NCBI RefSeq assembly: GCF_003987435.1
Contig: NZ_PIQG01000001.1
Span: 124,001 to 188,000 of the forward strand
From: Pseudidiomarina taiwanensis
Lineage (GTDB): Bacteria > Pseudomonadota > Gammaproteobacteria > Enterobacterales > Alteromonadaceae
Direction of reading: 5' to 3'
DNA: 64,000 nucleotides
The notes beneath the pieces were generated by a model. The model had not been told where the DNA came from. It made no database searches and saw only the letters and a program-made list of their open reading frames with translations. Position 1 is the first letter of the stretch. Every line of letters starts with the position of its first letter. Made by a program: the position numbers and the translations under genes. Of the stretch, positions 24,428 through 36,200 are shown in pieces.

Positions 24428-27400
24428 ATGAGCGACGCGATTAACACCGATAACCCAAGCTTTATTCACCTGCGTGTGCACAGCGATTTTTCAATGATCG
24501 ATGGGCTCGCCAAAGTTGGACCTTTGTGCGAGGCTGCCGCAGCTAAGCAGATGCCAGCGCTAGCATTGACCGATCAAATGAATATGTGTGGTCTGGTCCG
24601 CTTTTATCGCACCGCAGAAAAACTTGGATTAAAGCCGATTATTGGCGCTGACCTTTGGGTTATCGACGCAGAAGAGCCGGATGAGCCGGTGACTCGCCTT
24701 ACTGCTTTGGCGATGGATAATGATGGCTACCAAGAGCTCACGCAATTGATTAGTAAGGGCTATTTAGCCGGTCATCGGCAAGGCCGTCCTTGTATTGATA
24801 AGCAGTGGTTGGCGCAGCATCATCGCGGCTTAATTCTATTAAGTGGCGGGCGCGAGGGTGAGCTTGGGCGTAAATTATTGCAAGGTAAACAAACCGATGC
24901 AGAGCAGGCGTTAGAGTTTTACCAGCAGTACTTTAGCGACCGATTTTATCTAGAACTGGCCCGTACTGGACGCCCGCAAGAGGATGATTATATCCATGCC
25001 GCAGTTGCGTTTGCTGCAGAGCATGACCTGCCAGTCGTGGCAACCAATGAAGTGGTGTTCCTCGAAGAGGATAATTTCTATGCACATGAGGTGCGCGTTG
25101 CGGTTGCTGATGGCTATACCCTTGATGATAAGCGTCGACCCAAAAAATACGCGGCGCAGCAATACCTGAAAAGCCCTACCGAAATGGCGGAGCTCTTTGC
25201 GGATATTCCAGAAGCGCTTGCCAATACCGTCGAAATTGCCAAACGTTGTAACGTAACCGTTCGTCTTGACCACTACGTGTTACCGGAATTCCCCACCGGA
25301 GGGATGACGGCTGAAGAGTTTTTGGTGAAGAAATCAGAAGAGGGGCTCGAGCGTCGCCTCATCGACTTATTCCCAGACCCAGTTGAGCGTGCTGAGCGTC
25401 GTAAAGAGTATGATGAACGGCTCGCAACTGAACTCGAAGTGATCAATCAAATGGGTTTCCCGGGCTATTTCTTGATCGTCATGGAGTTTATTCAGTGGTC
25501 AAAAGACAACGGCATTCCGGTCGGTCCAGGGCGGGGCTCGGGCGCAGGTTCATTGGTGGCCTACGCGCTACAAATCACCGATCTCGATCCACTCGAGTTG
25601 GATTTGCTATTTGAGCGATTCCTCAACCCAGAGCGGGTATCAATGCCCGATTTCGATATCGATTTCTGTATGGATCGGCGCGATGAGGTGATTGACCATG
25701 TTGCCGAACTTTATGGTCGCGAGGCGGTATCGCAGATTATTACCTTCGGTACCATGGCGGCAAAAGCTGCCATTCGTGATGTGGGGCGTGTGCTCGGGCA
25801 CCCCTATGGCTTTGTCGATAAAATCACTAAACTCGTCCCTGGCGATCCGGGAATGACCCTAGAGAAAGCCTTCGAAATTGAACCGCGTCTGGTTGAAATG
25901 TATGAGCAAGATGAGGATGTGCGAGATCTTATTGATATGGCACGTACCTTGGAAGGCGTCACCCGTAATGCCGGTAAGCATGCGGGTGGGGTGGTCATTG
26001 CACCGACGAAAATAACTGATTTCTCGCCCTTGTATTGTGATGATGAAGGCAAACATCCGGTGACCCAATTCGACAAAAATGATGTCGAAGCGGCAGGCTT
26101 AGTGAAGTTTGACTTTCTTGGCTTGAGAACCCTGACCATTATCGAGTGGGCGCTCGAAATGGTGAATCAACGACGTCAACGCAATGGCGAAGAGCCGATT
26201 GATATCAATCGCATTCCACTGGATGACAAAGCCAGTTTTGAACTGCTCAAAAAGGCCCAAACGACCGCAGTATTTCAGCTTGAATCACGCGGTATGAAAG
26301 AGCTGATCAAAAAGCTCTTACCGGATCGTTTTGAAGATATTATTGCACTGGTCGCGCTGTTCCGTCCCGGACCATTGCAGTCGGGGATGGTAGATAACTT
26401 TATCGATCGGAAGCATGGTCGCGAAGAGCTGTCTTATCCCGATAAAGATTATCAACATGAGAGTTTGATTCCGATTCTGCAGCCGACTTATGGGGTGATT
26501 CTTTACCAAGAGCAGGTGATGCAAATTGCCCAGGTGCTCGCTGGCTACTCACTCGGTGGCGCTGACCTATTGCGGCGTGCGATGGGTAAGAAAAAGCCCG
26601 AAGAAATGGCCAAACAACGGGCTGTATTTGAGGCTGGCGCTAAAGAAAATGGAATCGACCCTGAGCTTGCGATTAAAATTTTCGATCTAGTTGAGAAGTT
26701 CGCTGGTTATGGTTTTAACAAATCGCACTCAGCAGCTTACGCTTTAGTTTCGTATCAAACCTTATGGATGAAAACGCACTTCCCGGCCGAGTTTATGGCG
26801 GCAGTGATGAGTGCCGATATGGACAATACCGACAAGATCGTCACCCTTGTTGATGAATGTGAAAATATGGGGCTGACCCTGTTGCCGCCTGATGTGAATA
26901 GTGGCCGCTACAAGTTCACAGTCGATGCGCAAGGCCGGGTGGTTTATGGCATCGGTGCAATCAAGGGTGTGGGTGAGGGTCCGATTGAAGCGATTCTCGC
27001 GGCGCGTGAAGAAGGCGGTCCATTCACTGACTTATTTGATTTCTGTTGTCGTGTGGATTTAAAGAAATTAAACCGTCGGGTGATGGAGCGTTTGATCCGT
27101 GCCGGGGCGATGGATTCGCTTGGACCACATCGAGCGAGCATGATGGCAACGCTAGAAAAGGCCATGAAGCAGGCAGAGCAGCATGCGCGCGCTGAAGAAA
27201 TTGGCCAAAGTGATTTATTTGGCGTGTTGGTGACGCCATCTGCTGAGGCGGAATCGATTGAACATGAATTCGTAAACGTCCCCAAATGGTCAGAAGCACA
27301 CTGGCTTGAAGGTGAACGGGAGACGCTCGGGCTCTATCTGACTGGGCATCCGGTCAATCGTTATCGTAGCGAGCTTAAACATTATGCCGCCGGCACCTTG

Positions 27401-27934
27401 AGTGAAGTCCAGCCAACGGGGCGCGATCAAGTAACAACTGTTGCTGGTTTGGTCATCGATGTGCGCACCTTGGTGAACAAAAAGGGACAACGTTGGGCCA
27501 TCGTGACGCTTGATGACAAGACTGCCCGCTTGGATGTGCGGTTTTTTGCGCAAACCTACGAGAACTTCCAGCATTTACTCGAAAAAGACCAAATTCTTTG
27601 GATTAAAGGAGAGGTCAGCTTTGATGATTACTCGGGGGGCAATACAATGTCCGCTCGCGAGGTGAAAACTATCATTGAAGCGCGTGAACAGTATGCCAAA
27701 GCATTATTACTGAAGGTTCGCCCGGAACAACTTGAGGGAAAGGGTGTTGCGCAGTTACGCAATATCATTGAACCGTACCGTCAGGGGACAACCCCCCTGC
27801 ATTTATGCTATGTTCACAATGATTATCATGGCACCTTTGCCGCGGGTACAGACTGGTATGTGACCCCGTCGGATGAATTAATTCATGAGTTGGAAGTCCA
27901 ACTTGGCAAGAATCACGTTGCATTGGAATTTTAA
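24428..27934 (+). CDS. dnaE: DNA polymerase III alpha subunit
   Basis: Catalytic subunit of the replicative polymerase, 1168 residues. It has an N-terminal PHP domain ([13 protein letters not shown]), the polymerase active site PDFDIDFC, the finger motif [17 protein letters not shown], a helix-hairpin-helix region and an OB fold near residue 1000. Length matches E. coli DnaE (1160). It is followed with no gap by accA, as in E. coli, but lpxB and rnhB, its usual upstream neighbours, are absent here. Confidence 0.97.
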   Translation: MSDAINTDNPSFIHLRVHSDFSMIDGLAKVGPLCEAAAAKQMPALALTDQMNMCGLVRFYRTAEKLGLKPIIGADLWVIDAEEPDEPVTRLTALAMDNDGYQELTQLISKGYLAGHRQGRPCIDKQWLAQHHRGLILLSGGREGELGRKLLQGKQTDAEQALEFYQQYFSDRFYLELARTGRPQEDDYIHAAVAFAAEHDLPVVATNEVVFLEEDNFYAHEVRVAVADGYTLDDKRRPKKYAAQQYLKSPTEMAELFADIPEALANTVEIAKRCNVTVRLDHYVLPEFPTGGMTAEEFLVKKSEEGLERRLIDLFPDPVERAERRKEYDERLATELEVINQMGFPGYFLIVMEFIQWSKDNGIPVGPGRGSGAGSLVAYALQITDLDPLELDLLFERFLNPERVSMPDFDIDFCMDRRDEVIDHVAELYGREAVSQIITFGTMAAKAAIRDVGRVLGHPYGFVDKITKLVPGDPGMTLEKAFEIEPRLVEMYEQDEDVRDLIDMARTLEGVTRNAGKHAGGVVIAPTKITDFSPLYCDDEGKHPVTQFDKNDVEAAGLVKFDFLGLRTLTIIEWALEMVNQRRQRNGEEPIDINRIPLDDKASFELLKKAQTTAVFQLESRGMKELIKKLLPDRFEDIIALVALFRPGPLQSGMVDNFIDRKHGREELSYPDKDYQHESLIPILQPTYGVILYQEQVMQIAQVLAGYSLGGADLLRRAMGKKKPEEMAKQRAVFEAGAKENGIDPELAIKIFDLVEKFAGYGFNKSHSAAYALVSYQTLWMKTHFPAEFMAAVMSADMDNTDKIVTLVDECENMGLTLLPPDVNSGRYKFTVDAQGRVVYGIGAIKGVGEGPIEAILAAREEGGPFTDLFDFCCRVDLKKLNRRVMERLIRAGAMDSLGPHRASMMATLEKAMKQAEQHARAEEIGQSDLFGVLVTPSAEAESIEHEFVNVPKWSEAHWLEGERETLGLYLTGHPVNRYRSELKHYAAGTLSEVQPTGRDQVTTVAGLVIDVRTLVNKKGQRWAIVTLDDKTARLDVRFFAQTYENFQHLLEKDQILWIKGEVSFDDYSGGNTMSAREVKTIIEAREQYAKALLLKVRPEQLEGKGVAQLRNIIEPYRQGTTPLHLCYVHNDYHGTFAAGTDWYVTPSDELIHELEVQLGKNHVALEF

Positions 27935-28891
27935 ATGAGTCTGCAATTTTTAGATTTTGAACAACCAATCGCTGAACTCCAAGCACAAATTGAAGAGTTA
28001 AAAGCGGTTGGGGCAAAAGGTAACTTTGATATTTCGATCGAAGAAGAAATTGCGCGCTTGCAAGAAAAGCGCGAAGAGCTGGTCGAGAAGATTTTTGGTG
28101 ACCTTGGTGCGTGGCAAGTTGCCCAGTTGGCCCGCCACCCATTGCGCCCGTATACCTTGGATTATATCGAGCATATGTTTACCGATTTTGACGAATTTGC
28201 AGGCGATCGTGCCTTTGCAAACGATCACGCGATTGTCGGTGGAACAGCGCGTCTTGATGGTAAGCCAGTGATGATTATTGGTCATCAAAAAGGGCGTGAA
28301 ACGAAAGAAAAGATCTTACGTAATTTCGGTATGCCAAAACCTGAAGGCTATCGCAAAGCACTGCGCCTGATGGAAATGGCTGAGCGCTTCAAAATGCCAG
28401 TGATTACCTTTATTGATACACCTGGTGCATACCCTGGCATCGGTGCCGAAGAACGGGGCCAATCAGAAGCTATCGCGCGTAACTTGAAAGTGATGTCACG
28501 TTTGAGCGTCCCTGTAATTTGTACCGTGATTGGAGAAGGTGGCTCAGGTGGCGCGTTAGCTATCGGTGTCGGCAACCGGGTTAATATGCTGCAATATTCG
28601 ACTTACTCGGTGATTTCACCAGAGGGCTGTGCTTCAATTCTTTGGAAAAGTGCCGAGAAAGCCCCGCTTGCTGCCGAAGCGATGGGGGTGACGGCCGATA
28701 AATCACTTGAGCTTGGCCTGATTGATAAAATCATCCCAGAACCTATTGGCGGAGCGCATCGTGCCCACGAACAAATGGCCGCGAGTTTGAAACAACAGTT
28801 GCTTGCCGATTTGGCCGAGTTAGAGAGCCTGGACGGCAAAGGTTTAATCGACCAGCGTTATCAAAAACTTATGTCATTTGGGTATTGCTAG
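27935..28891 (+). CDS. accA: Acetyl-CoA carboxylase carboxyltransferase subunit alpha
   Basis: With AccD it transfers the carboxyl group from biotin to acetyl-CoA, giving malonyl-CoA for fatty acid synthesis. The 318-residue protein begins with the typical [19 protein letters not shown] helix and contains [20 protein letters not shown] and [15 protein letters not shown], which form the CoA and carboxybiotin pocket. The ATG directly abuts the dnaE stop, with GGAA inside the dnaE end, so translation is likely coupled. Confidence 0.97.
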   Translation: MSLQFLDFEQPIAELQAQIEELKAVGAKGNFDISIEEEIARLQEKREELVEKIFGDLGAWQVAQLARHPLRPYTLDYIEHMFTDFDEFAGDRAFANDHAIVGGTARLDGKPVMIIGHQKGRETKEKILRNFGMPKPEGYRKALRLMEMAERFKMPVITFIDTPGAYPGIGAEERGQSEAIARNLKVMSRLSVPVICTVIGEGGSGGALAIGVGNRVNMLQYSTYSVISPEGCASILWKSAEKAPLAAEAMGVTADKSLELGLIDKIIPEPIGGAHRAHEQMAASLKQQLLADLAELESLDGKGLIDQRYQKLMSFGYC

Positions 28892-28901
28892 GGAGCTTGC
28901 G

Positions 28902-29969
28902 GTGGCCACAGCGCTGTCAACGGAAACCTCTGAGTCAGTCGATTTATATGATGTTTTTGAGCAATCGCTGGCGCAGTTTGCGGCCACCCCGAAACAACTC
29001 TTCATTGCCTGTCTAGGTGGCGGGGCTGATTCTCAAACGATTCTTGATTTATTGGATCGCTATCGGCAGGCAAATCCCTGCGCTCGCTTCTTGGCGATTC
29101 ACTTAGACCATCAGTTCCATCCAGATTCAGGCGCATGGGCAGCCAGCCTCGAGGCTGACTGTGCTAGGCGCCAATTTCCATATTATGGTGAAGTGATTGA
29201 GGTTGCTGTGAATGCGCGCGCGAGTAAAGAGGCGCAGGGGCGCGAGCATCGCTATCAACGGCTGCGTGAACTAGCGCTTGAATATAATATGCGTTGGGGC
29301 TGTAGCGAACCCCCAGTTCTTCTGCTCGGTCAGCATCGCAACGACCAAATCGAAACCTTTCTGTTACAGCTAAAACGCGGTGCGGGTCCACGCGGTCTGG
29401 CCGCCATGGCAAGCCGCAGAGAAGACATTCAAGCAACGACTCCAATTCACTTTGTGAGACCCCTGTTGCAGGTCAGCAAAGCGCAAATCTATGCCTATGC
29501 GAAGCAGTTTCAACTGCACTGGGTTGAGGACGAGACCAATTATGATCGCAGTATCGACCGCAACTATTTTCGCCATGAAGTTATTCCTCTGATCGAGCAA
29601 CGCTGGCCGCATTTCGGTGATGCCGTACTCCGCAGTGCGCGGCTGTGTGCTGAGCAGCAACAGTTACTGGATGAATTGCTGGCTCGCGATGTCGCTGAGC
29701 ATATTGATGCAAGTGGCGCACTTGCGATTGGTTGGCTGGAGCAAGCCTCTGCCACGATGCAACGAGCCGTGCTGCGATATTGGTTGCAGCAGCTTGGCAC
29801 AGCAATGCCATCCTATGCGCAACTTGAGCAACTTCGCGAGCAAATGCTCGCCAGCGAAAATGATCGTAAGCCAGTGGTAAGCTGGGGGAACTTTCAAGTG
29901 GAGCGAATTAATCAACCACGGAAAAACCGTCGCCTCGTTGTAACTCAGCTGGAAGCGACTAAAGCATAA
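28902..29969 (+). CDS. tilS: tRNA(Ile)-lysidine synthetase with variant PP-loop
   Basis: Attaches lysine to C34 of the CAU-anticodon tRNA-Ile, changing it to an isoleucine acceptor. The GTG start at 28902 is chosen because AGGGAG lies 6-7 nt upstream; an in-frame TTG at 28878 would overlap accA. That gives 355 residues, shorter than E. coli TilS (432), so the C-terminal domain is reduced. The ATP-pyrophosphatase loop, normally SGGxDS, reads GGGADS here, with glycine for the first serine. Other family motifs are normal: AIHLDHQFHPDS, GQHRNDQIETFLL and EDETNYDRSIDRNYFRH. Confidence 0.9.
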   Translation: MATALSTETSESVDLYDVFEQSLAQFAATPKQLFIACLGGGADSQTILDLLDRYRQANPCARFLAIHLDHQFHPDSGAWAASLEADCARRQFPYYGEVIEVAVNARASKEAQGREHRYQRLRELALEYNMRWGCSEPPVLLLGQHRNDQIETFLLQLKRGAGPRGLAAMASRREDIQATTPIHFVRPLLQVSKAQIYAYAKQFQLHWVEDETNYDRSIDRNYFRHEVIPLIEQRWPHFGDAVLRSARLCAEQQQLLDELLARDVAEHIDASGALAIGWLEQASATMQRAVLRYWLQQLGTAMPSYAQLEQLREQMLASENDRKPVVSWGNFQVERINQPRKNRRLVVTQLEATKA

Positions 29970-29978
29970 GGGAAAATT

Positions 29979-31940
29979 ATGAACAGCACCTTTCTTGATG
30001 TCCTCTTAATGCTCGCGATTGCGGTGGTGCTGGTGTGGCTATTTCGGCGCGCAAAGTTGCCAGCAATTCTTGCTTATTTAACCGCAGGAATCATCGCCGG
30101 TCCGGATGTAACGGGCTGGATAGCTGACCCACAAGAGTATCACTTTATTGCGGAATTAGGGGTGGTACTGCTGCTGTTCGGGCTTGGACTGGAATTCTCT
30201 TTACCCAAAATGATTGCCATGCGGCGCTTGGTATTTGGGCTTGGTCTTGGGCAAGTCGTGTTATGCACCGCATTATTTGCCGGTCTAGCTTGGCTCATTT
30301 TGCCCAATTGGAGCGCTGCCGTGGTTATCGGTGGCATTTTAGCGCTGAGCTCTACGGCTGTGGTGATCAAGCAGTTAGGTGAGTCGTCGCAGTTAACCTC
30401 ACGGCGCGGGCAGATGACAGTTGCAGTGCTGCTATTTCAAGATATCGCGGTTGTCCCTATGCTGATTATCATTCCGCTACTCGCAACCAGCGGAGACGTC
30501 GCAATTTGGCAATCACTTGGCTACGCGTTGCTCAAGGGCGCTGCAGTTGTGGTGGTCTTGATGGCAATTGGGAAGTGGATTCTGCCCCATCTGTTCCGAG
30601 AAATTGCAAAACTACGTACCGACGAGCTGTTTGTCCTCGCAACCTTATTGGTCGCCTTAGTCGCCGGCGGGCTGACGCATGTGTTCGGTTTAAGTATGGC
30701 ACTCGGTGCATTTTTGGCCGGGATGATGTTAGGCGAGAGCAAGTACAAGCACCAATTGGAAGCAGATATCCGACCATTTCGCGATATTCTGATGGGGCTC
30801 TTTTTTATCACGATTGGGATGCAACTCGACCTAACGGTCGTCAGCTCAAACATCCATTGGGTGCTGCTTGGCTTAATCGGTATTGGTTTAATCAAAATGC
30901 TGGTCATTCGAACGCTGGCGGTGAGCATGGGCGAGCGTAATAAAGATTCCTGGGTGGCTGGTTTAAATCTCTTTCAAATGGGAGAGTTTGGCTTCGTTTT
31001 AGTCAGCTTGGCACTAAGTGTACAGCTATTACCTGCTGACATTGCCTCGATTTTAGTGGGCATTGGCGTGATTGGGATGGCGCTTACTCCGCTGGTTATT
31101 CAGCGCAGTGATGAATTAGTGATGCGCTTCATTAAAGCCACCAATGACGCCATACAAGCTCCACAAACAAGTGCCCCAGAGCAGGGTAAACCAATACTAG
31201 TGTTGGGTTTTGGCCGGGTTGGGCAAACCATTAGTCGCTTCTTGCAAAACGAAGAGCTCGCGCATCTTGCTATCGATCATGACCCAAAACGCGTGCAAGA
31301 AGCGCTCGCGGGTGGCGCTCCGGTGTTTTTTGGTGATGCCGGCCGCCGCGATATTTTAAAAGCCGTCCATGCCGAGCAAGCTGAATTGATTATTATTAGC
31401 TTCGCTGATGACCCACGCTCAGTAGAGGTATTACGAGCACTGCGCAGTATCAATGAAAGCGCGACCATTCTGGTGCGGAGTAAAGATGATACTCGACTTG
31501 ATCAGTTGATGGCTGCTGGTGCCACGCAAGTTATTCCCGACACGCTAGAGGCGAGTCTGATGTTGGTGTCACAAGTATTGAGTCGAACCGGCGTGCCAAT
31601 TCGGAAAATTTTGGCCCGAATTGATGCGGCTCGGCGCTCACATTACGGTGAAATGCATGGCTTTTTCCCTGGTGAAAGTACCGATATGGCGCCTGAAAAA
31701 CTGGAACGTTTACAATTCCTCCATGCAGTTGTTATCCACGATAATGCTTTTGCCTGTGGTCAGAAACTCAAAGATATTCGCCTTGATGAACTTGATTGCG
31801 TGATTAAATCTGTGCGCCGTGACGATACTGAATTGAAAGAGGTCAGTGGTGATTTTGAGTTAGCTGCAAACGATGTGGTGTTGCTGAGTGGGGGCCCGCG
31901 AGCTGTTGAAGCGGCTGAAAGCTATCTGTTAAATGGTTAA
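29979..31940 (+). CDS. CPA2 family potassium/proton antiporter (KefB/KefC-like)
   Basis: A 653-residue protein with an N-terminal antiporter domain of about twelve membrane helices (to about residue 380). It includes the discontinuous-helix motifs GLGLEFSLPK and FQDIAVVPML. A cytoplasmic TrkA-N (RCK) domain follows near residue 400 with the nucleotide loop VLGFGRVGQTISRFL, then a TrkA-C domain to the end. The architecture matches KefB/KefC and YbaL relatives that exchange potassium for protons under nucleotide or glutathione-adduct control. It starts 9 bp after tilS behind GGGAAAA. Exact ion and ligand cannot be told from sequence. Confidence 0.9.
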   Translation: MNSTFLDVLLMLAIAVVLVWLFRRAKLPAILAYLTAGIIAGPDVTGWIADPQEYHFIAELGVVLLLFGLGLEFSLPKMIAMRRLVFGLGLGQVVLCTALFAGLAWLILPNWSAAVVIGGILALSSTAVVIKQLGESSQLTSRRGQMTVAVLLFQDIAVVPMLIIIPLLATSGDVAIWQSLGYALLKGAAVVVVLMAIGKWILPHLFREIAKLRTDELFVLATLLVALVAGGLTHVFGLSMALGAFLAGMMLGESKYKHQLEADIRPFRDILMGLFFITIGMQLDLTVVSSNIHWVLLGLIGIGLIKMLVIRTLAVSMGERNKDSWVAGLNLFQMGEFGFVLVSLALSVQLLPADIASILVGIGVIGMALTPLVIQRSDELVMRFIKATNDAIQAPQTSAPEQGKPILVLGFGRVGQTISRFLQNEELAHLAIDHDPKRVQEALAGGAPVFFGDAGRRDILKAVHAEQAELIIISFADDPRSVEVLRALRSINESATILVRSKDDTRLDQLMAAGATQVIPDTLEASLMLVSQVLSRTGVPIRKILARIDAARRSHYGEMHGFFPGESTDMAPEKLERLQFLHAVVIHDNAFACGQKLKDIRLDELDCVIKSVRRDDTELKEVSGDFELAANDVVLLSGGPRAVEAAESYLLNG

Positions 31941-31956
31941 TCTGCATGCTTTTTGC

Positions 31957-31990
31957 ACATGAGTTTGTAACGCTCTGTTACAACTCATGT
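31957..31990. repeat. Inverted repeat between the antiporter and efflux genes
   Basis: Arms ACATGAGTTTGTAAC (31957-31971) and GTTACAACTCATGT (31977-31990) are complementary except for one extra base in the left arm, with a 5-nt loop. There is no T-run, so it is a poor rho-independent terminator. Its right end runs directly into the CRP-type site. Confidence 0.75.
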
Positions 31991-32003
31991 GATCTAACTC
32001 ACA
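31988..32003 (+). promoter_or_regulatory. CRP-type binding site before the RND efflux operon
   Basis: TGTGATCTAACTCACA is an exact match to the TGTGA-N6-TCACA CRP consensus. A CATAAT box at 32046-32051 would place the transcription start about 62 bp downstream of the site centre, the class I activator spacing. That role is inferred. Confidence 0.7.
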
Positions 32004-32086
32004 GACTGCAACATATTGGTGCTAACGTTTCGGCGCAACATCATCCATAATATCGTTAACTTAATTTAATTTTGGATCGCTGACTT

Positions 32087-33286
32087 ATGGCTTTGAAAAA
32101 ACGAGCTCTGCTCCCTCCATTGATTATTCTCTCAGCTATTTTGATTGTCGTAGTGTTGTCGGCATTAAAACCAGAACCACCTAAACGCTCGAATGCGCGA
32201 CCACCGGCCTTGGTTGATGTATTAGAGGTGTATCCTCAAGACCAACAATATGTGGTCGCTGGCCAAGGTAATGTCATGCCTAAGCGGATGACGACGCTGA
32301 ATGCGCAAGTTTCAGGGCAAGTGATTGAAGTCTCGGATAAATATGTAAACGGTGGCTTTTTCAAGCAGGGCGAAACCTTGATTCAGATCGATCCATCGGA
32401 TTATCGGGTTGCCGTGCAAAGTGCCGAGGCATCACTTGCGCAAGCGCGTGCTGCGTTAGCTGAGGAAAGTGCGCGGGCTAAAGTCGCCAAAGAAGAATGG
32501 GAATCGTTGCAGTTGGGCGAAATTCCCGCCCTTGGTATTCGTGAGCCACAAGTCGCCAGCGCTTTAGCTGCGGTGAAGTCAGCTGAAGCAGCGTTAGCAA
32601 AGGCGAAGCGCGATCTCGAACGAACCGCGATTAAGGCACCATTCGCTGGGATTCTACAAAACAAAAATGCCGAGTTAGGGCAGTTCATCACTATGAACAC
32701 TCAAGTTGGCCAACTATTAGGAACCGATGTCGCTGAGGTGCGTGTGCCACTGAGTGATCGCGACCTCGCGTATTTATACTTGCCTGAGCAATTTGATCAA
32801 ATCTCGCAAACTCCAGAGGTCATGCTGTACTCAAATGTGGCAGGTGAAGCGCAGCGTTGGCGCGGTCACTTAACTCGTAGCGAGGGGATTCTCGATAGTA
32901 ACAGTCGCGTGATTTATGGGGTTGTTGAAGTTATCGATCCATACAACCTTGCAAGTGAGCAACATGCCACACCACTGCGCTTTGGCCGCTTTGTGCAATT
33001 AGATATCGAAGGCATTGTTGCGAAGGGTGTTTATGAAGTGCCACGTTATGCGCAATTTTCAAATGGGAACGTTTGGGTGGTCAACGATGCACGTGAACTT
33101 GAAGCTCGTGAAGTCGTGATTGATCGAGCTGAAGAGAATACGCTGTATATTAGTGAAGGCTTGCAACCGGGCGACAAAGTGGTGTTGACGCAGCTTGTCA
33201 ACGCACTTCCAGGTCAAAAAGTTCGACTCGCAACCGACCCGGTCCCAGCACAAGCTGAGCTGCCGAATAACCCGAATGAAGGTTAA
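32087..33286 (+). CDS. RND efflux periplasmic adaptor subunit
   Basis: Membrane-fusion protein that links an inner-membrane RND pump to an outer-membrane channel. The 399-residue protein has one N-terminal anchor helix (PLIILSAILIVVVLSAL) and no lipobox. A lipoyl-like half follows at about 60-110, then a short alpha-hairpin with alanine-rich heptads (SAEASLAQARAALAEE), the second lipoyl half (RTAIKAPFAGIL), and beta-barrel and membrane-proximal domains. It is 11 bp upstream of the pump gene, forming an operon. No outer-membrane factor gene lies in the window, so a TolC-like partner elsewhere is expected. Confidence 0.93.
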   Translation: MALKKRALLPPLIILSAILIVVVLSALKPEPPKRSNARPPALVDVLEVYPQDQQYVVAGQGNVMPKRMTTLNAQVSGQVIEVSDKYVNGGFFKQGETLIQIDPSDYRVAVQSAEASLAQARAALAEESARAKVAKEEWESLQLGEIPALGIREPQVASALAAVKSAEAALAKAKRDLERTAIKAPFAGILQNKNAELGQFITMNTQVGQLLGTDVAEVRVPLSDRDLAYLYLPEQFDQISQTPEVMLYSNVAGEAQRWRGHLTRSEGILDSNSRVIYGVVEVIDPYNLASEQHATPLRFGRFVQLDIEGIVAKGVYEVPRYAQFSNGNVWVVNDARELEAREVVIDRAEENTLYISEGLQPGDKVVLTQLVNALPGQKVRLATDPVPAQAELPNNPNEG

Positions 33287-33297
33287 GGGAAAGCGCT

Positions 33298-36200
33298 ATG
33301 GAACAAGTTCGTGAAAAAGGCTTAATTGCTTGGTGGGCGAATAATCGGGTTGCCGCCAACTTACTTATGCTGATTATTATTGTCAGTGGGATCATGGCGA
33401 TTTCGCAAGTGCGGAAGCAAATGTTCCCGGAAATTGAATTGAATATGATCAGTATTCAAGTGCCCTTCCCAGGAGCCGCCCCACAAGAGGTTGAGCAGGG
33501 CGTTGTTATTCCAATCGAGGATGCCCTCGAAGACGTTGATGGCATAGATAAAATGACCTCGCGGGCAAGCGAGAGTAGTGCTTCGATCACCATCGAGGTC
33601 GACCCAGACTATGACCTGCAAGTGGTGATGGATGAGGTGAAAATGTTGGTGGATGCGATCCCGAACCTGCCAGAGCAGATCGAGAATCCTAATATTTATC
33701 GAACCCGTCCGCAGCGTGAAGTGATTTGGCTAAGTATCTTCGGGGACGTTGATGAGCGTGCCCAAAAAGAACTCGCGAAAGAAATTCGAGATGATCTTAA
33801 AGGGGTCGCTGGAATCACCAAAGTGGAAGTTGTCGGCTCGCGCGACTATGAAATTGCGATCGAAATTTCTGAAGAAGATTTGCAGCGCTATAACCTCACC
33901 TTCCAGCAAATTGTTAACGCGGTGCGCGGCACGTCAATTGACGTCGCTGGCGGATCCATTCGTACGCCAAATGGTGACATTCTGCTGCGTGCCAACAACC
34001 AAGCTTATGTTGGTGAAGAGTTTGAACAAATCGTGCTGGTCAACCGCCCGGATGGGACGCGTTTGACGCTTGGTGATATCGCCACAGTGCAAGATGGCTT
34101 TATCGAGCGTCGTCGCTTCACCCAATTTGATGGCAAGCCGGCAACCTTTGTGCGCGTTAACTCGGTGGGTGATCAGAATGATTTAGCGGTTGCCGCTGCC
34201 GTTAAGAGCTATATTGATCGCAAAAATAAAGAACTCCCTGATGCAGTCAAATTGAACTATTGGGGTGACTCATCCTATTACCTGCAAGGTCGTCTTGATT
34301 TGATGATCGACAACATGATTTTTGGCGGCATCTTAGTCTTCATCATGCTCAGTTTATTCTTGCAGTTACGCCTCGCGTTTTGGGTCATGATTGGTATTCC
34401 GATTTGTTTCCTCGGAACCATCGCGTTGATGCCGCTCCCGATGTTCGACCTATCGATCAATATGATTAGTTTGTTTGGTTTTATATTGGTGCTCGGGATA
34501 GTGGTCGATGATGCCATAGTGATAGGAGAAAGTGCTTATTCCGAAATCGAAAAGCATGGCAAGACCGTTGATAACGTAGTGCGTGGGGCGAAGCGCGTGG
34601 CGATGCCAGCAACCTTTGGGGTATTGACCACTATGGTGGCCTTCATCCCGATGTTAATGGTCGAAGGCGGCATGAGCGGTATCTGGGAATCGATCGCTTG
34701 GGTCGTTATCCTTTGCTTAGCGTTCTCATTGGTTGAGTCGAAATTGATTTTGCCAGCGCACATTGCCGGGATGAAATTCTCCCGTGACGGCGGTGAAAAC
34801 CTTAATAAGTTCCAGCGTGTACGGAATAAGATTTCCGACAGTCTTAAAGTATTTGTTGATAAGTACTATTCGCCTTTCTTGAAAAAGTGTTTGCACTATC
34901 GCTACACCACGTTGGCGAGTTTTATCGCGCTATTCATCTTGATGATTGGTTTGATAACTGGTGGTGTTGTTCGCTCGGTATTCTTCCCGAACATTCCAAG
35001 TGACTTTATTCGTGCCAATATTGAAATGCAACCAGGCTCATCAGAAGAGCAAACGATTCGCGTTTTACAGCAAGTCGAAGAAGCTTTAATGCGTGCCGAT
35101 GCTGAAATTGCTGAGCGCGAAGGTGATGGCGTGGTCCGTCATACTAATGTGTGGATGAGTGGCGCTGCCGGCGGCACCATTTTCTCCGAGCTCAAAAAGG
35201 GCGAAGAGCGCGAAATAGACGGTTTTGAAATCATCAATCTGTGGCGTGAGATGACCCCAGAAATCGCTGGCGTGAAGAACATGAACTTCCAAGGCAGCAT
35301 AGGCCAAGGAGGCGGCTTTGATGTCGAGTTCCAGCTAACCGGTGATAATTTGGATGAATTAGCCGCAGCTGCTCGTGAACTGCGTGGTCGGATGGCTGAA
35401 TTTGCTGGGGTATTCGATGTTGAAGATACCTTCGGTGAGGGTAATGAAGAAATTGTCCTTGAACTGAAGCCGCTGGCAAATGCCATGGGTATTACCTTGG
35501 CGGAACTTGCAACGCAAGTGCGCTATGCGTTTTACGGTGCCGAGGCGCAGCGGATCCAACGCATTGATGAAGAAGTCAAAGTCATGGTGCGCTATCCGTT
35601 GGATGAACGCCGTTCAGTCGGTAATCTCGAGGAAATGAAATTGCGTACTGCTGATGGTGCCATGATTCCGTTCACTGAACTGGCTGAGGTGCGCTTTGCT
35701 GAAGGCTACAATACTATCACCCGGATCAACCGAGACCGTTCGGTGAATGTTCGTGCCCGTGTTGATAAAGATAATGTTGAGCCATTCGCGATTGTGCGCC
35801 AGGTACAGCAAGACATCTTGCCGGATATTCTCAATCAATATCCGTCAGTAGCAGCGCAACTTGAAGGGGCGTCACAAGACCAAGCGGAAGCGGAATCTTC
35901 GTTGGCGATTGGCTTTATGCTCGCGTTGTTCGCGATTTATGCCTTGATGGCGATTCCGCTGAAATCGTACAGTCAACCATTGATCATTATGTCAGTGATT
36001 CCATTTGGAATTATCGGGGCAGTGGTGGGCCATTGGATTTTAGGTATGCCGATTTCGATTCTATCGCTGTTCGGTATCATTGCTTTGGCTGGGGTTGTGG
36101 TGAACGATAGCTTGGTTATGGTTGATTACGTTAACCGGGCGCGAGCTGAAGGAACTGCGCTGCGGGTTGCTGTGGCTGAAGCGGGAGCGCGACGTTTCCG

